From Candidatus Nitrospira neomarina (GTDB lineage Bacteria; Nitrospirota; Nitrospiria; Nitrospirales; UBA8639), in the NCBI RefSeq assembly GCF_032051675.1, contig NZ_CP116968.1, positions 3,651,001 through 3,715,000 of the forward strand: DNA of 64,000 nucleotides, in the 5' to 3' direction. Position 1 is the stretch's first letter. Each line of letters begins with the position of its first letter. Positions 1 to 9,223 of this stretch are shown here, piece by piece. The notes beneath the pieces were generated by a model, which searched no databases, was not told where the DNA came from, and saw only the letters and a list, made by a program, of their open reading frames with translations. The position numbers and the translations under genes were made by a program.

Positions 1-839
1 CGCATTTCCTGAAACCCCATGCTCGTAAGCTTGTACTTCACGGTATCCAGAAATTCCCGATAGGAATGCCGTCTGCCGACCGCCAGGCGAGGAGGGCGAA
101 GGTTAATGGAATATTTGCGAAAGGATACGTGACGCCAGGACCCGTCTTTTAAGAGTTCAGGGGTCAATTGAGAAATTTCTTGGGCAGCCCCTTCCCGTAA
201 ATGAGGCAGAAGTTTCCGGCCCTCATCTGTAAGGACATAGGTCCGTTCGGTATGATCATCGATGCGAAAGGGTTCTTGCGTATTGCCGCGTTTGACGGCG
301 TATTGTCGAAGCAATGCCTGTTGATCGGATGCAAACGAATCCAGGGGGCGTGCACCTTCCTGAATCTGATTGAGCAGGCTTCGCAAGTCCCTCACGGTGT
401 CACTATCCTTACTGGTTATTTCCAGCACTCCCCCTGCACCCATCTGAACGACGCCTTCTTTCTTGAGAATCCCGATCGCCCGGCTTAGCTCTGAGGGCTG
501 GAATTTCTCCGTACCTTGAAGGTCCTTCACGGTAGGTGAAGAGCCTTCATGAGCGGCACTCTTCACCGTCTGAAGAATCCACTCAAGTGGAGAAGAGTCG
601 GGCTGGTGGTATTGGGCACCGACCGTGGTGAGGGAGACATAGGTCGTTGTGGTTTCGGACGACAGGCTCACCAGTTGTTTCGTAAGCAGCCAGCCGACGG
701 CCATACTGACTTGTGAAGGGGCTAGCTCCGTTTGGTTGGCAAGTTGAAGGTCTGAAAGTGGCTGAGGGTTTTTCCCCAGTTCACGGAGGACCTGAATTTC
801 GAGAGGATGAAGGCTGTCGGTATTATTGGGAGAAATCAT
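1..839 (-). CDS. pheS: Phenylalanine--tRNA ligase alpha subunit, archaeal-type (5' part; gene runs off the window)
   Basis: Charges tRNA-Phe, with a beta subunit presumably encoded further left. I translated the open frame from the ATG at 839 to the window edge: 279 residues are visible without a stop. The N-terminus is a winged-helix-like segment (LRELGKNPQPLSDLQLANQ), and later come LTPELLKDGSW, FRKYSINLRPP and GRRHSYREFLDTVKYKLTSM. This layout (N-terminal DNA-binding-fold domains, then FRxYxIN and a GRxHPhR-like start of the catalytic core) belongs to archaeal/eukaryotic PheS; the usual bacterial form starts with a coiled coil. It starts 8 bp after the rpe stop, so it is the last visible gene of the larC-pdxA-rsmB-rpe run. 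The family call is firm; the catalytic motifs lie outside the window. Confidence 0.88.
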   Translation of the reverse strand, partial: MISPNNTDSLHPLEIQVLRELGKNPQPLSDLQLANQTELAPSQVSMAVGWLLTKQLVSLSSETTTTYVSLTTVGAQYHQPDSSPLEWILQTVKSAAHEGSSPTVKDLQGTEKFQPSELSRAIGILKKEGVVQMGAGGVLEITSKDSDTVRDLRSLLNQIQEGARPLDSFASDQQALLRQYAVKRGNTQEPFRIDDHTERTYVLTDEGRKLLPHLREGAAQEISQLTPELLKDGSWRHVSFRKYSINLRPPRLAVGRRHSYREFLDTVKYKLTSMGFQEM

Positions 840-847
840 GGGCCCGA

Positions 848-1522
848 TTAGACAATCACGGTCTGAGCCGCGGTTCGCATCTGCCGAATGGTTTCAGGAA
901 TATTCTTGCTGCCGAAAATGGCGGAACCGGCAACCAGAACATTCGCACCGGCCTGAATCACCGAAGCCACGTTGGTCGGGTTGATTCCCCCATCCACTTC
1001 CAAATGGGCCGAACTGCGGGAATTATTCATCATGGTCCGGATCCGCCGGATCTTATCCAGGCTGGAGGAAATAAATTGTTGGCCTCCAAAGCCGGGATTC
1101 ACAGACATCACCAAAACTAAATCCACCTCACCAAGTATTTCCTCAAGGGTCGTGACGGACGTCGCCGGATTTAAGGACACTCCGGCTTTGACCTGTCGTT
1201 CCTTAATAGACTGCACCGTGCGGTGTAAATGTGGGCAGGCTTCGACATGCACGGTTAACAGGTCGGCTCCGGCATCCACGAATTCAGGGATAAAATCATC
1301 CGCGTTGGTCATCATCAGATGAACATCTAATGGCAAGGAGGTCACCTTGCGAAGCGCTTCAACCATGGGCGGACCAACTGTCAAATTGGGAACAAAATGG
1401 CCATCCATCACATCCACATGGATCCAATCCGCACCGGCTGCTTCCACCATCTGGACGGCTTCCGCGAGCCGGGCAAAGTCAGCAGAAAGGATTGAAGGAG
1501 AGATTAAAGGTGTGACTGGCAT
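848..1522 (-). CDS. rpe: Ribulose-phosphate 3-epimerase
   Basis: Interconverts ribulose 5-phosphate and xylulose 5-phosphate in the pentose phosphate and Calvin pathways; cytoplasmic. The 224-residue length is normal for this TIM-barrel family. Metal- and substrate-binding signatures are in order: SPSILSADF (8-16), [12 protein letters not shown] (35-46), DVHLM (66-70), [10 protein letters not shown] (141-150) and EVDGGI (175-180). The active-site aspartates in DVMD and EVDGG are present. The start lies two bases after the rsmB stop and pheS begins 8 bp after the end, so co-transcription with both is very likely. Nothing odd was seen. Confidence 0.97.
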   Translation of the reverse strand: MPVTPLISPSILSADFARLAEAVQMVEAAGADWIHVDVMDGHFVPNLTVGPPMVEALRKVTSLPLDVHLMMTNADDFIPEFVDAGADLLTVHVEACPHLHRTVQSIKERQVKAGVSLNPATSVTTLEEILGEVDLVLVMSVNPGFGGQQFISSSLDKIRRIRTMMNNSRSSAHLEVDGGINPTNVASVIQAGANVLVAGSAIFGSKNIPETIRQMRTAAQTVIV

Positions 1523-1524
1523 CG

Positions 1525-2973
1525 TTATTCAGATTTTTTCAACCGGCACGCAAAAAATCCGTCCATGTTCAAGGTCTGAAAGGCCGTACACAAATGCCCC
1601 ATGGCAGTAATGAGTGATTGCCCGGCAGCGGGCACCCAAGGTGTGACGGATTCCTGATAAAATTCAGGATGTTCCTGACAAAATCCGGAGATAATCTCTG
1701 TGGTCTCCTCCGGTTCGACTGAGCAGGCACTATAGACCAAGATTCCCCCTGGTCTCAAGAGGCCACAGACCCGATCCAGAATCTCACGTTGAAGAGCCTT
1801 GGCCTGTTGGATGGTCGATAACGATTTTATTAATTTTCCTTCCGGGTGTCGGCGAAGAATACCCAGAGCAGAACAGGGGGCATCAAGCAGAATGCGGTCA
1901 AACGGTTGGGTCAGCAAGCCAGGAACCGTGAGGCGGGTCGTTGAGCCATGGGTTGTCCTGTCGTGTCCGGCTGTTGCAGTCAGATCATGGTGAACAGGCT
2001 GAACAATGGAGATTCCCAGCCTGGCACAATTTGACACGAGCCGATCTAACCGTCCCGGATGACGATCAAGTGCCACAAGCGTCCCTTGGTTTTTCATCAA
2101 TTGAGCCATGTGTGTGGATTTTCCTCCGGGAGCCGCACAGGCATCAAGAACCCGGTCGCCGGGCTGAGGGTCAAGGAGCAATGGAATGAGTTGAGCGGCT
2201 TCGTCCTCTACGTAACACCAACCGTCTTGCAAGGCGGACAGTTCGCCGGGACTGCCACATTTGTTCATAATCAAACCGACGGGGCTCACGGTGGTTTCCT
2301 GTGCAAGGATTTCTTCCGAGTGGAGGCGGGCAAGCAATTGGGAACGGGAACACTGAAGAGTATTCGTTCGAATTGTTAGCGGCGGAATGCCTATAGACTG
2401 TTGGCAAAGGTGTTCCGCTTGTGTGAGTCCGAAGGATTCTCGCCAGCGCTCAACTAACCAGGGCGGACTCGCATATCGAATGGAGAGGGCCAGGGTGGCA
2501 TCGACTGCCGGATCGGGCATGGGCGGAACAGGTTGACGGAGTAGATTCCGCAATACGGCATTCACGAAACCGGACCAATTGTGGCCAGGCTGCTTCCGGA
2601 TCAGCTGAACGGCTTCATTCACCGCGGCGGAAGCCGGAATACGATCGAGATAGAGCAGTTGATAGGCAGCCACCCGTAGCGTCGTGGCGACCGTCAGCGG
2701 CAGGCGGATCATGGGCTTGCGGGAAACCTGATCTAATCGCCAATCCAGGGTGAGGTAATGCCGTAACACTCCATAGACCAACTCAAACGCCAGGTGCCGA
2801 TCACGGGTGCTGACCACGAGGTCTTTAGTAATGTGATCGAACACGTCATCGCTGAAAGCCCGGGTGCGTTCAATTGTCTGCAAGGCTGCGGCAGCGATTT
2901 TTCTCGCACTCCAGGAGCGACCAGTCGAAGATACCGGTGGTTGGGCGGAGGATGTCGGTTGTCGCGCTCCCAT
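1525..2973 (-). CDS. rsmB: 16S rRNA (cytosine-967-C5)-methyltransferase
   Basis: Methylates C967 of 16S rRNA using SAM. I chose the ATG at 2973 (482 aa, MGARQPTSS...) because it follows the pdxA stop by 16 bp; an in-frame start at 3039 would overlap pdxA by about 50 bp. An N-terminal NusB-like helical domain (to about residue 150) is followed by the SAM-binding [14 protein letters not shown], the DAPCSALG loop and the [10 protein letters not shown] loop, which carry the two cysteines of the RsmB/NOP2 family. A roughly 15-residue hydrophilic insert ([15 protein letters not shown]) precedes the DAPCS loop and looks lineage-specific. It is embedded between pdxA and rpe. Confidence 0.93.
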   Translation of the reverse strand: MGARQPTSSAQPPVSSTGRSWSARKIAAAALQTIERTRAFSDDVFDHITKDLVVSTRDRHLAFELVYGVLRHYLTLDWRLDQVSRKPMIRLPLTVATTLRVAAYQLLYLDRIPASAAVNEAVQLIRKQPGHNWSGFVNAVLRNLLRQPVPPMPDPAVDATLALSIRYASPPWLVERWRESFGLTQAEHLCQQSIGIPPLTIRTNTLQCSRSQLLARLHSEEILAQETTVSPVGLIMNKCGSPGELSALQDGWCYVEDEAAQLIPLLLDPQPGDRVLDACAAPGGKSTHMAQLMKNQGTLVALDRHPGRLDRLVSNCARLGISIVQPVHHDLTATAGHDRTTHGSTTRLTVPGLLTQPFDRILLDAPCSALGILRRHPEGKLIKSLSTIQQAKALQREILDRVCGLLRPGGILVYSACSVEPEETTEIISGFCQEHPEFYQESVTPWVPAAGQSLITAMGHLCTAFQTLNMDGFFACRLKKSE

Positions 2974-2989
2974 CTTCACGCCTTGCCAA

Positions 2990-4015
2990 TCATGGGGAGT
3001 GTGTGGCCAACTTGGCAGCCATTTCAATGGCCTCAACAAGGCTCATGGGATCAGCCTTGCCTTGCCCGGCAATGTCGTAGGCCGTGCCGTGGTCAACAGA
3101 CGTGCGAATGATCGGCAGACCCACCGTGATGTTCACGCAATGGCCGAAGGCCACCGTTTTGAGCGGAATCAATCCCTGGTCATGATACAAGGCGACAATG
3201 CCGTCAAATGATCCTCGGACCGCCTTGCCGAACAAGGTATCGGCAGGATGAGGACCCGAGCAGGCAATGCCCTGTTTTTTGGCTTGCCGAATGGCGGGTT
3301 GAATGATACGGCCTTCCTCGTCGCCAAACAGTCCATTTTCGCCCGCATGGGGATTGAGGCCCGCCACGCCGATGTGCGGTTTCTGAATGTGGAACAAGCA
3401 GGTGAGTCCCTGATGAGCCAATCGAATGGCCCGGAGAACTGTGGGAGAGGTCAACAGGTTCGGGACATCACGCAGAGCCAGGTGTGTGGTCGCAAATAAA
3501 ATTTTCAAGGGACCCCCGACTATCATCATCCCCGATTCTTTTGCGTTCGTCAGGTCCGCCAACATCTCGGTATGGCCCGGGTACGTGTGCCCTGCTAAAT
3601 GCATCGCATGTTTATTAATGGGTGCCGTGACGATGCCCTGTACGCAACCGGCCTGGGCCAACCGGACCGCTGTTTGAATGCATGTGACGGCCATATCTCC
3701 GGACCGTGCCGTGACACGCCCAATCCTGACCGGACGGACTGATCCGGAAAAGGGATCCAAGACCGGGAGAGAGCCCCGACGGAACATTCGAGAATCCGGG
3801 AGTGTTTCGTGCCCGCTCACCGGCATAAGAACCAGTGAGGCCCCCAAGGATTGCGCGGTGTATTCCAGGATGGTCCGGCTACCGATGACCAGGGGCCGAC
3901 AAACTCGCCAGATTTTCGGCAACTGGAGAGCCTTCACAATAATTTCCGGTCCGATCCCGGCAGGATCGCCCATGGTAATCGCCAGAAGCGGGTTGGTCGG
4001 TTGGGCGGAAGCCAT
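2990..4015 (-). CDS. pdxA: 4-hydroxythreonine-4-phosphate dehydrogenase
   Basis: NAD-dependent step of DXP-dependent pyridoxal phosphate synthesis. The frame is open upstream to 4204, but the real start is the ATG at 4015 (MASAQPTNPLLAITMGDPAG), giving 341 aa, the usual length, and starting just after larC ends. Visible signatures: TMGDPAGIGPE near the N-terminus, HTYPGHTEML (metal and substrate histidines), GLNPHAGENGLFGDEE, ALYHDQGLIPLK and GTAYDIAGQGKADP. All metal-binding histidine motifs are present. It sits between larC and rsmB and is likely co-transcribed with them. Confidence 0.95.
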   Translation of the reverse strand: MASAQPTNPLLAITMGDPAGIGPEIIVKALQLPKIWRVCRPLVIGSRTILEYTAQSLGASLVLMPVSGHETLPDSRMFRRGSLPVLDPFSGSVRPVRIGRVTARSGDMAVTCIQTAVRLAQAGCVQGIVTAPINKHAMHLAGHTYPGHTEMLADLTNAKESGMMIVGGPLKILFATTHLALRDVPNLLTSPTVLRAIRLAHQGLTCLFHIQKPHIGVAGLNPHAGENGLFGDEEGRIIQPAIRQAKKQGIACSGPHPADTLFGKAVRGSFDGIVALYHDQGLIPLKTVAFGHCVNITVGLPIIRTSVDHGTAYDIAGQGKADPMSLVEAIEMAAKLATHSP

Positions 4016-4022
4016 GAATAGA

Positions 4023-5252
4023 TTACTTGCGCTCTGCCAATTTGGCAGGAGAAGTTTTGCGCCGGGATGGGGTTTTTGAGCTGACATACGTCCGGCGTGC
4101 GAGGTCGATGATTGTTTGCACTGGCTGCTTGGTGCGCTCAGCCAAGGTGACACAATCCCGATACTCGGGAGTGACCTTAGAACGGCCCTGTCCAAGACCG
4201 GCAATCTTCATGCGGACAGGCCCCCCCAACAGTCTAATTGTTTGGAAGGAGCGAGGCAGAATGGCTCGGTCCATTTCCTGGATCCGTATTCCCAGCGTCG
4301 AGGTTTCGGAAAATAGTAGCGATTGCAAGACCTGAAGGTCTTGTGAGAGAGCGATCACTGTCACAATCGTGCCGGGCCGACTCCGCTTCATGATGGTTGG
4401 CGTCAAGGTGACATCAAGAGCTCCAGCCTCGAACAGGCGCTCCATGATTACCTCATACAATTGCGGATTCATATCATCAATGTTTGTCTCAAGCTGGAAA
4501 ACGCGTTCGGTGTGATTCAAAGAATCAGAATCTTGACTACCAACAAATACACGTAACACATTAGGCCAGCCATGAGGATCGGCCGTGCCTGCGCCATACC
4601 CCACGGTTTGTGGTGTTAAGGGTGGGAGCGGTTTACAATCCTGGGAGAGAGTTTTAACCAAGGCGATACCGGTTGGTGTGGTGAATTCAATGGCCGGTCC
4701 ATTTGAGAGGATGGGAATGCCCTGGGCCATGTGCGCCACTGCCGGTCCCGGCACCGGAAGCAGCCCATGTGCTGTGGAAATAGTCCCGGCTCCCAGATTG
4801 ATAGGTGAAAAGGACACCGTTGTGATGTTCAAATGCGCGAATCCCAACAGCGTCCCGACAATATCTACCAGCGAATCGATCACGCCCACCTCATGAAAAT
4901 GAACCTTAGTCGGTTCTTGGCCATGCACCCTACCTTCGGCTTCAGCCAGCAGTTGGAAGGTGTGAAGGGCTTGCGTGCGAATGGTGTCGGACAGGCGACT
5001 GTTCTTTAACGTTTTTTTGATAGTGGCAAGTGATAGGGGTTTGGTAAATCCCTTTCGGATGTCCACATCCACTTTGGTAGCCCGGATGCTGTTGCGAATC
5101 ACCTGCTGCTCGCGCAGCCGATAGCCTTTAATGCCTAAGCCTTTGAGGCCTTTTTCAAGAGCAGACAAGGGCACTCCGGTATCTACGAGGGCACCTAAAA
5201 ACATGTCCCCGCTTACACCCGAAAATGCATCAATATGAAGATGTCTGGTCAT
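4023..5252 (-). CDS. larC: Nickel-pincer cofactor nickel insertion protein LarC
   Basis: LarC is the CTP-dependent cyclometallase that inserts nickel into the pyridinium-3,5-bisthiocarboxylate mononucleotide, last step of the lactate-racemase pincer cofactor. The protein begins MTRHLHIDAFSGVSGDMFLGAL, typical of the family (DxFSGxSGDM). Later features are VHFHEVGVIDSLVDIVG, TPTGIAL and LETNIDDMNPQLYEVIMERLFEAGALDV. I prefer the ATG at 5252 (409 aa); an in-frame start at 5276 would add eight residues. In Lactobacillus larC is read through a programmed frameshift; here it is one uninterrupted frame. larB lies 1.4 kb away beyond an opposite-strand gene. larE and larA are not in the window. Confidence 0.92.
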   Translation of the reverse strand: MTRHLHIDAFSGVSGDMFLGALVDTGVPLSALEKGLKGLGIKGYRLREQQVIRNSIRATKVDVDIRKGFTKPLSLATIKKTLKNSRLSDTIRTQALHTFQLLAEAEGRVHGQEPTKVHFHEVGVIDSLVDIVGTLLGFAHLNITTVSFSPINLGAGTISTAHGLLPVPGPAVAHMAQGIPILSNGPAIEFTTPTGIALVKTLSQDCKPLPPLTPQTVGYGAGTADPHGWPNVLRVFVGSQDSDSLNHTERVFQLETNIDDMNPQLYEVIMERLFEAGALDVTLTPTIMKRSRPGTIVTVIALSQDLQVLQSLLFSETSTLGIRIQEMDRAILPRSFQTIRLLGGPVRMKIAGLGQGRSKVTPEYRDCVTLAERTKQPVQTIIDLARRTYVSSKTPSRRKTSPAKLAERK

Positions 5253-5276
5253 GAAATTACACCTGAAAAAGTCCAA

Positions 5277-5792
5277 AGGCGAAACCGTAGCATATCAAAA
5301 ACCTGAACGCGACGCTGAGTTGGTCATTGAGAAGATGACGAGAATTTTGAAATTATCTGGGTTTCTTCCAGACACATAGGACCTTTTTTTTCGGCAAATT
5401 GGCACAAAACCATGTTGGTATTGTCGTAGCCCTTCGGGTTCCCTATGCAGTTCCCCAATTTCGGCTGGAACTCAAAATCGCGGAGGCTGTCCTGAGCCTC
5501 CCCGAAGGGCCCAGACAAGGCAGCCACGCAAAAGGCCGAAGAAAAAATTATTCAACAATTCTGGGATTTGATTGGTCTGAAGGGGAAATCTTTGGCACAA
5601 TATGAAGGATGCTCTCAATAACGAACACCTAAAGGATCTGAGTCCTGGTTGGAGGCTTCACAGTTTTGAGAGATCCTTCGTTATTCTCCGAAGGACATGA
5701 TTGCCCGGGAGTTGCTTTATTCTGGCATTTCTCGGGATTCATCGACCATTGACTGATCGATGGACTTCACGTTTTTACACATAAGGAAACAG
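5277..5792. other. Divergent intergenic region between larC and the FlgD-like gene
   Basis: About 0.5 kb without a convincing gene; short open frames here have no family resemblance. It must hold the promoters of the minus-strand larC run and of the plus-strand secreted protein. The middle is taken up by a nested inverted repeat, listed separately. Confidence 0.6.
5384..5547. repeat. Nested inverted repeat, probable intergenic structured element
   Basis: Three nested pairs of arms can be read. Outer: TTTTTTTTCGGC (5384-5395) with GCCGAAGAAAAAA (5535-5547). Middle: GCCCTTCGGG (5429-5438) with CCCGAAGGGC (5501-5510). Inner hairpin: GGAGGCT-N6-AGCCTCC (5482-5501). It could fold as one long branched hairpin. 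It loosely resembles the long inverted repeats at 22874 and 62664, but I cannot show it is the same family. Confidence 0.5.
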
Positions 5793-6644
5793 ATGCCTCG
5801 TTTATTTAAAATTTCTCTGAAAACACTGCAAATTTTTTCCCTCAGTCTCATTGTCAGTTTAGCCTTTTCCCAACAGGTTGATGCCAAACGAAAAAAAGGA
5901 TCGGCCACTTCCCCCGTGAAAATTTCTGATGTGGTGGTTTCTCCTGATCCCTTTATCCTTGGGAAAAGTCCGTTGAAACTGACCTTGCTCGTGGAGTTGC
6001 CGTCATCGTTGCGTGGAGCCAATGTGCTGGAAGTCTCTGCCATGATCACCTCACCGACGCGGCGCTCAATGAGTTTTGTCGCACATCGTCTGTTGGTGGA
6101 CGAACTGAAGCCGAAAGGGAAGAATCCTACCATTCCAGTGGAGCTGGTCTGGGATGGGAAAGATCAATACCATCAACTCGTTGCTGATGGCTCGTATTTT
6201 TATGAACTCCAGGCCAAGTTGATGGAAGATCAGGGGAATGGACCCCGAACGAAGATTGTGTCACGTCGGGTTCACGGGACACTCGAAGCGTTGGCGTATG
6301 TGGGTGAAGTATTGCCTCCCCTTCCTCCGGAACCGGATATTCCGGAAGAACTTGAAATTCTTCGTGAGGGAGAAAGTTCCGAAGAGAGTGGCCCCAACAC
6401 GGACGAAGATGTGAAGTCTTCCGACGATCCGGCAGTTTCAGAGGAAGAGGCTCCCATGGATGCTGCGGGTGTTCTTCTGCCGGAGGAGGCCGGTGGTTCC
6501 GAGGCCGATACTCAAATCGGTGAACCGGAGGAAAAAGATGAGAGCATAACCCCTGAAATGGGAGAGCCGCTAACATCGGAACCTTTGAGCGAGCCGATGC
6601 CTGCGTTACCTACGTCTGGGGAAGAGCTTCCGCTGGTCCGTTGA
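5793..6644 (+). CDS. Secreted protein with a FlgD-Ig-like domain and acidic C-terminal tail
   Basis: Probably exported, function unknown. I chose the ATG at 5793 (MPRLFKISLKTLQ) over 5760 because AAGG precedes it at a suitable distance and it places a clean signal peptide at the N-terminus (basic start, hydrophobic IFSLSLIVSLAFS, then QQVDA). The next 140 residues include VELVWDGKDQYHQLVADGSY followed by FYELQAKL, the pattern of FlgD/CHU_C-type Ig repeats (WDG...G.Y.Y.L.A). The C-terminal third is very rich in Glu, Pro and Ser and probably disordered. Its last 35 bp overlap the 3' end of larB, which converges on it. A periplasmic or surface role is likely; no partner is evident. Confidence 0.75.
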   Translation: MPRLFKISLKTLQIFSLSLIVSLAFSQQVDAKRKKGSATSPVKISDVVVSPDPFILGKSPLKLTLLVELPSSLRGANVLEVSAMITSPTRRSMSFVAHRLLVDELKPKGKNPTIPVELVWDGKDQYHQLVADGSYFYELQAKLMEDQGNGPRTKIVSRRVHGTLEALAYVGEVLPPLPPEPDIPEELEILREGESSEESGPNTDEDVKSSDDPAVSEEEAPMDAAGVLLPEEAGGSEADTQIGEPEEKDESITPEMGEPLTSEPLSEPMPALPTSGEELPLVR

Positions 6645-7380
6645 TATTGATGCGGTGGGCGAGACAGCCTGCTCCAAACCCGTTATCGATATTTACCACG
6701 CCGATTCCCGATGAGCAGGCATTCAGCATCGTTAAGAGAGGGGCAAGCCCGCCAAAATTCGCCCCGTAGCCCTGACTGGTGGGTACGGCGATAATCGGGC
6801 GATCAACCAACCCTCCCACCACACTGGGCAATACCCCATCCATTCCTGCGACGACGACGACGACTCGTGCCTGGTGAAGGATTTCCTGGCGATCTAAGAG
6901 CCGATGTAAGCCGGCGACGCCCACATCATAAAGTGTACGCACCCGGCTTCCCATGACTTCGGCGGTGACTTTGGCTTCTTCGGCCACAGAGATGTCGGAG
7001 GTGCCGGCCGTGACAACAAGAATCAACCCCTGCTTGTCTCGCTTGCTATCGGAAAGAGAGACCATTCTGGCCATCTCATGATACACCGCCTTGCGGGCTA
7101 ATCGCTTGAGGCTGCGCGCATTAGCGGGCGAAACTCGTGTCGCGAGGAACGGTCCGCCGGCCTTTAACAATTTTCGAGCGATGGCCGTAATTTGTGCGGG
7201 TGTTTTGCCTTCGCACAGGATCACTTCCGGAAAACCCTGTCGAAGCGACCGGTGATGATCCACTGAGGCAAACCCGAGATCTTCAAACGGGAGAGTGCGG
7301 AGCTGTCGAATGGCCTGGGGGACAGAAACGTGTCCGCCTTGAACCCGTTGAAGCAGGGCCGCTAACCGGTCGTGATTCAT
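6610..7380 (-). CDS. larB: Nickel-pincer cofactor biosynthesis protein LarB
   Basis: LarB carboxylates nicotinic acid adenine dinucleotide and releases AMP, giving pyridinium-3,5-dicarboxylate mononucleotide, the first step of the pincer cofactor pathway. The protein has 256 aa with a PurE-like core: VVTAGTSDISVAEEAKVTAE, TLYDVGVAGLHRL, VVVVAGMDGVLPSVVGGL, VPTSQGYGANFGGLAPLL and NIDNGFGAGCLAHRI. These are the signature blocks of the family. Its ATG overlaps the gpsA stop by four bases (ATGA), so it is translationally coupled to gpsA. It is 1.4 kb from larC, with the FlgD-like gene between on the other strand. The last 35 bp overlap that gene convergently. Confidence 0.94.
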   Translation of the reverse strand: MNHDRLAALLQRVQGGHVSVPQAIRQLRTLPFEDLGFASVDHHRSLRQGFPEVILCEGKTPAQITAIARKLLKAGGPFLATRVSPANARSLKRLARKAVYHEMARMVSLSDSKRDKQGLILVVTAGTSDISVAEEAKVTAEVMGSRVRTLYDVGVAGLHRLLDRQEILHQARVVVVVAGMDGVLPSVVGGLVDRPIIAVPTSQGYGANFGGLAPLLTMLNACSSGIGVVNIDNGFGAGCLAHRININGPAEALPQT

Positions 7381-8459
7381 GAATGGGCCCTGGGGCCAAA
7401 AGTGGCGGTGCTGGCGGAAAAAAGGCCATCAGTTTCGCCTTTCGCTAATCGCGACATGAGATCTGTCACAATATGCCGGGGATTGCGCCCTTCAAACAAC
7501 ATTTGAAATACGCCGCGCACAATGGGCATATCCACGTGATAACGTTCAGCCAGCGCCATGGCAGCCCGGCTGGTGGGAACGCCTTCAGCCACGGTTCTAG
7601 TGGTTGAGCGTAACGTGGTCATATTCGCGCCCTTGGCCAGTTGCATGCCGACCTGGTAATTCCGGCTCAACGTCCCGGTGCAGGTGAGCACCAGATCTCC
7701 CAACCCCGATAGCCCATAAAAGGTGGCGACATCGGCGCCCATGGCCCGGCCCAACCGGATCATTTCGGCCAGCCCTCTGGTGATTAAAGCGGCTCTCGCG
7801 TTAGATCCAAGATCCAGCCCATCCACCACGCCGGCGCCAATGGCCATGACATTTTTTAATGCACCGCCCAGTTGGGCACCGATCATATCCCGTCCGGCGT
7901 ACACGCGAAACTGTGGAGTGATGAAGGCTTGTTGCAGACCATTAACCAGATTGAAATCCCGCCCGGCGAGTAAAATGGTCGTGGGTTTCCAACGGCTCAC
8001 TTCTGATGCGAAGCTGGGCCCTGAAAGAATGGTGATAAACGGATGCCAGACGGCAGGAAGATGACTTTCGACCACCTGACTCATTAATTGCAGCGTGCCT
8101 TCCTCAATACCTTTGGTGGCGATGATGATGGGAAGGGGTTCCTTTAATAACAGGTTGAGTTGCTTCACCATATTGGCCATGGCATGTGATGGTGCCGCCA
8201 GCAGGATGACATCTGTGCCCTGTACGCAATCCGGAAGACTGATTGTGGCCTGGATAGAATTGGGTAAGACCACCTCCGGAAGATACCAGGAATTTTCTCT
8301 GGTGCGTTGGATGGTCTCCGCGACCTCAGGTTCATGTGCCCATAAGCGGATGCTGAATCCTTTGGTGGCCAGTAGATGAGCCAAAGCCGTTCCCCAGGCT
8401 CCGGCGCCAATCACAGAAAGGACGCGAACGGAAGAGGGTGTCACGGTGTCTCCTGACAA
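7377..8459 (-). CDS. gpsA: Glycerol-3-phosphate dehydrogenase [NAD(P)+]
   Basis: Reduces dihydroxyacetone phosphate to sn-glycerol 3-phosphate for phospholipid synthesis. At 360 aa it is slightly longer than the usual 330-340 because of short terminal extensions. Rossmann motif VIGAGAWGTALAHLLA sits near residue 17; LLAAPSHAM and ATKGIEEGT follow, then LSGPSFASEV, the catalytic-lysine block GGALKNVMAIGAGVVDGL, the LSGLGDLVLTCTG segment with SRNYQVG, and the VAEGVPTS block. All family blocks are intact. The stop overlaps the larB start as ATGA; the upstream neighbour is divergent, so a promoter should lie in 8460-8727. Confidence 0.96.
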   Translation of the reverse strand: MSGDTVTPSSVRVLSVIGAGAWGTALAHLLATKGFSIRLWAHEPEVAETIQRTRENSWYLPEVVLPNSIQATISLPDCVQGTDVILLAAPSHAMANMVKQLNLLLKEPLPIIIATKGIEEGTLQLMSQVVESHLPAVWHPFITILSGPSFASEVSRWKPTTILLAGRDFNLVNGLQQAFITPQFRVYAGRDMIGAQLGGALKNVMAIGAGVVDGLDLGSNARAALITRGLAEMIRLGRAMGADVATFYGLSGLGDLVLTCTGTLSRNYQVGMQLAKGANMTTLRSTTRTVAEGVPTSRAAMALAERYHVDMPIVRGVFQMLFEGRNPRHIVTDLMSRLAKGETDGLFSASTATFGPRAHS

Positions 8460-8727
8460 AGATGATTCATGAATAATGGTGGAGTTGGTGCATGGGCCAA
8501 GGGGGCAAAGCGAGGTATCGGAAGAGAGACGTGCACCAGTCTGAGGGAACGAATGAGGGTCGATATTGGGATTGAATCGTGATCTATTGAGAAATTATAA
8601 AAATGACGTGGGAAATGAGTCAAATCATTTTGCGGGACCTGCCTGGACGAATCGAAGGAAATTGGGCAAGATAAAGAAATACAACAATCATGAAACATAT
8701 ATCATCTTAACAGAAATCAGGTGCTGT

Positions 8728-9075
8728 GTGAGTGAAACCAAGCCGTGTCCTTCTTGTGGCTATGATCTCCCTCGCCAAGGGCGTTTCTGTCCAAAATGCG
8801 GGAATCGGGTAGATCGAAAACCAGCGGAGGATTCCAAGCAGGAGCCACTCAACCTTCGTATCCTCTATATCATGGTGGGTCTTCTCATCCTGGCGGTCTT
8901 ATTCCCTCCCTGGCAAACGCCACCCGGGCAGCCGCCCGAATTTTTAGGATTTCATTTTATTACCTCTCCCCCCACGGAGGGGGCCCAACGCAGTCCTATT
9001 CTCCAAAACATTCAACTCTTCACGATTGCCGTGGCTGGTCTGTACTTTTCCTGGGCATTTAGGGGCAAAGGCTAA
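8728..9075 (+). CDS. Zinc-ribbon membrane protein, unknown function
   Basis: Small protein of about 115 aa if it begins at the GTG at 8728 (MSETKPCPSCGYDLPRQG); an open frame continues to an ATG at 8566, but that extension is not protein-like. The N-terminus is a compact zinc ribbon, CPSCGYDL...FCPKCG, followed by a charged linker. There are two hydrophobic segments: one around LRILYIMVGLLILAVLF and one at the C-terminus (LFTIAVAGLYFSWAF). The zinc_ribbon_2 plus membrane-anchor layout is common in hypothetical bacterial proteins and gives no function. It is transcribed divergently from gpsA. Confidence 0.7.
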   Translation: MSETKPCPSCGYDLPRQGRFCPKCGNRVDRKPAEDSKQEPLNLRILYIMVGLLILAVLFPPWQTPPGQPPEFLGFHFITSPPTEGAQRSPILQNIQLFTIAVAGLYFSWAFRGKG

Positions 9076-9223
9076 CCAGGACAATTCTCCGATCCGGTGA
9101 GGAGGTTCTTCATGAGGGTGAACTCTGAGGACACGGGAAATCGGGTCTATCTGGCTTTCAGATTCCCTCAACATCCCTGCCCTATTCCTGTGAGTATCAC
9201 GATTGACTCCGGATTACAGCGGG

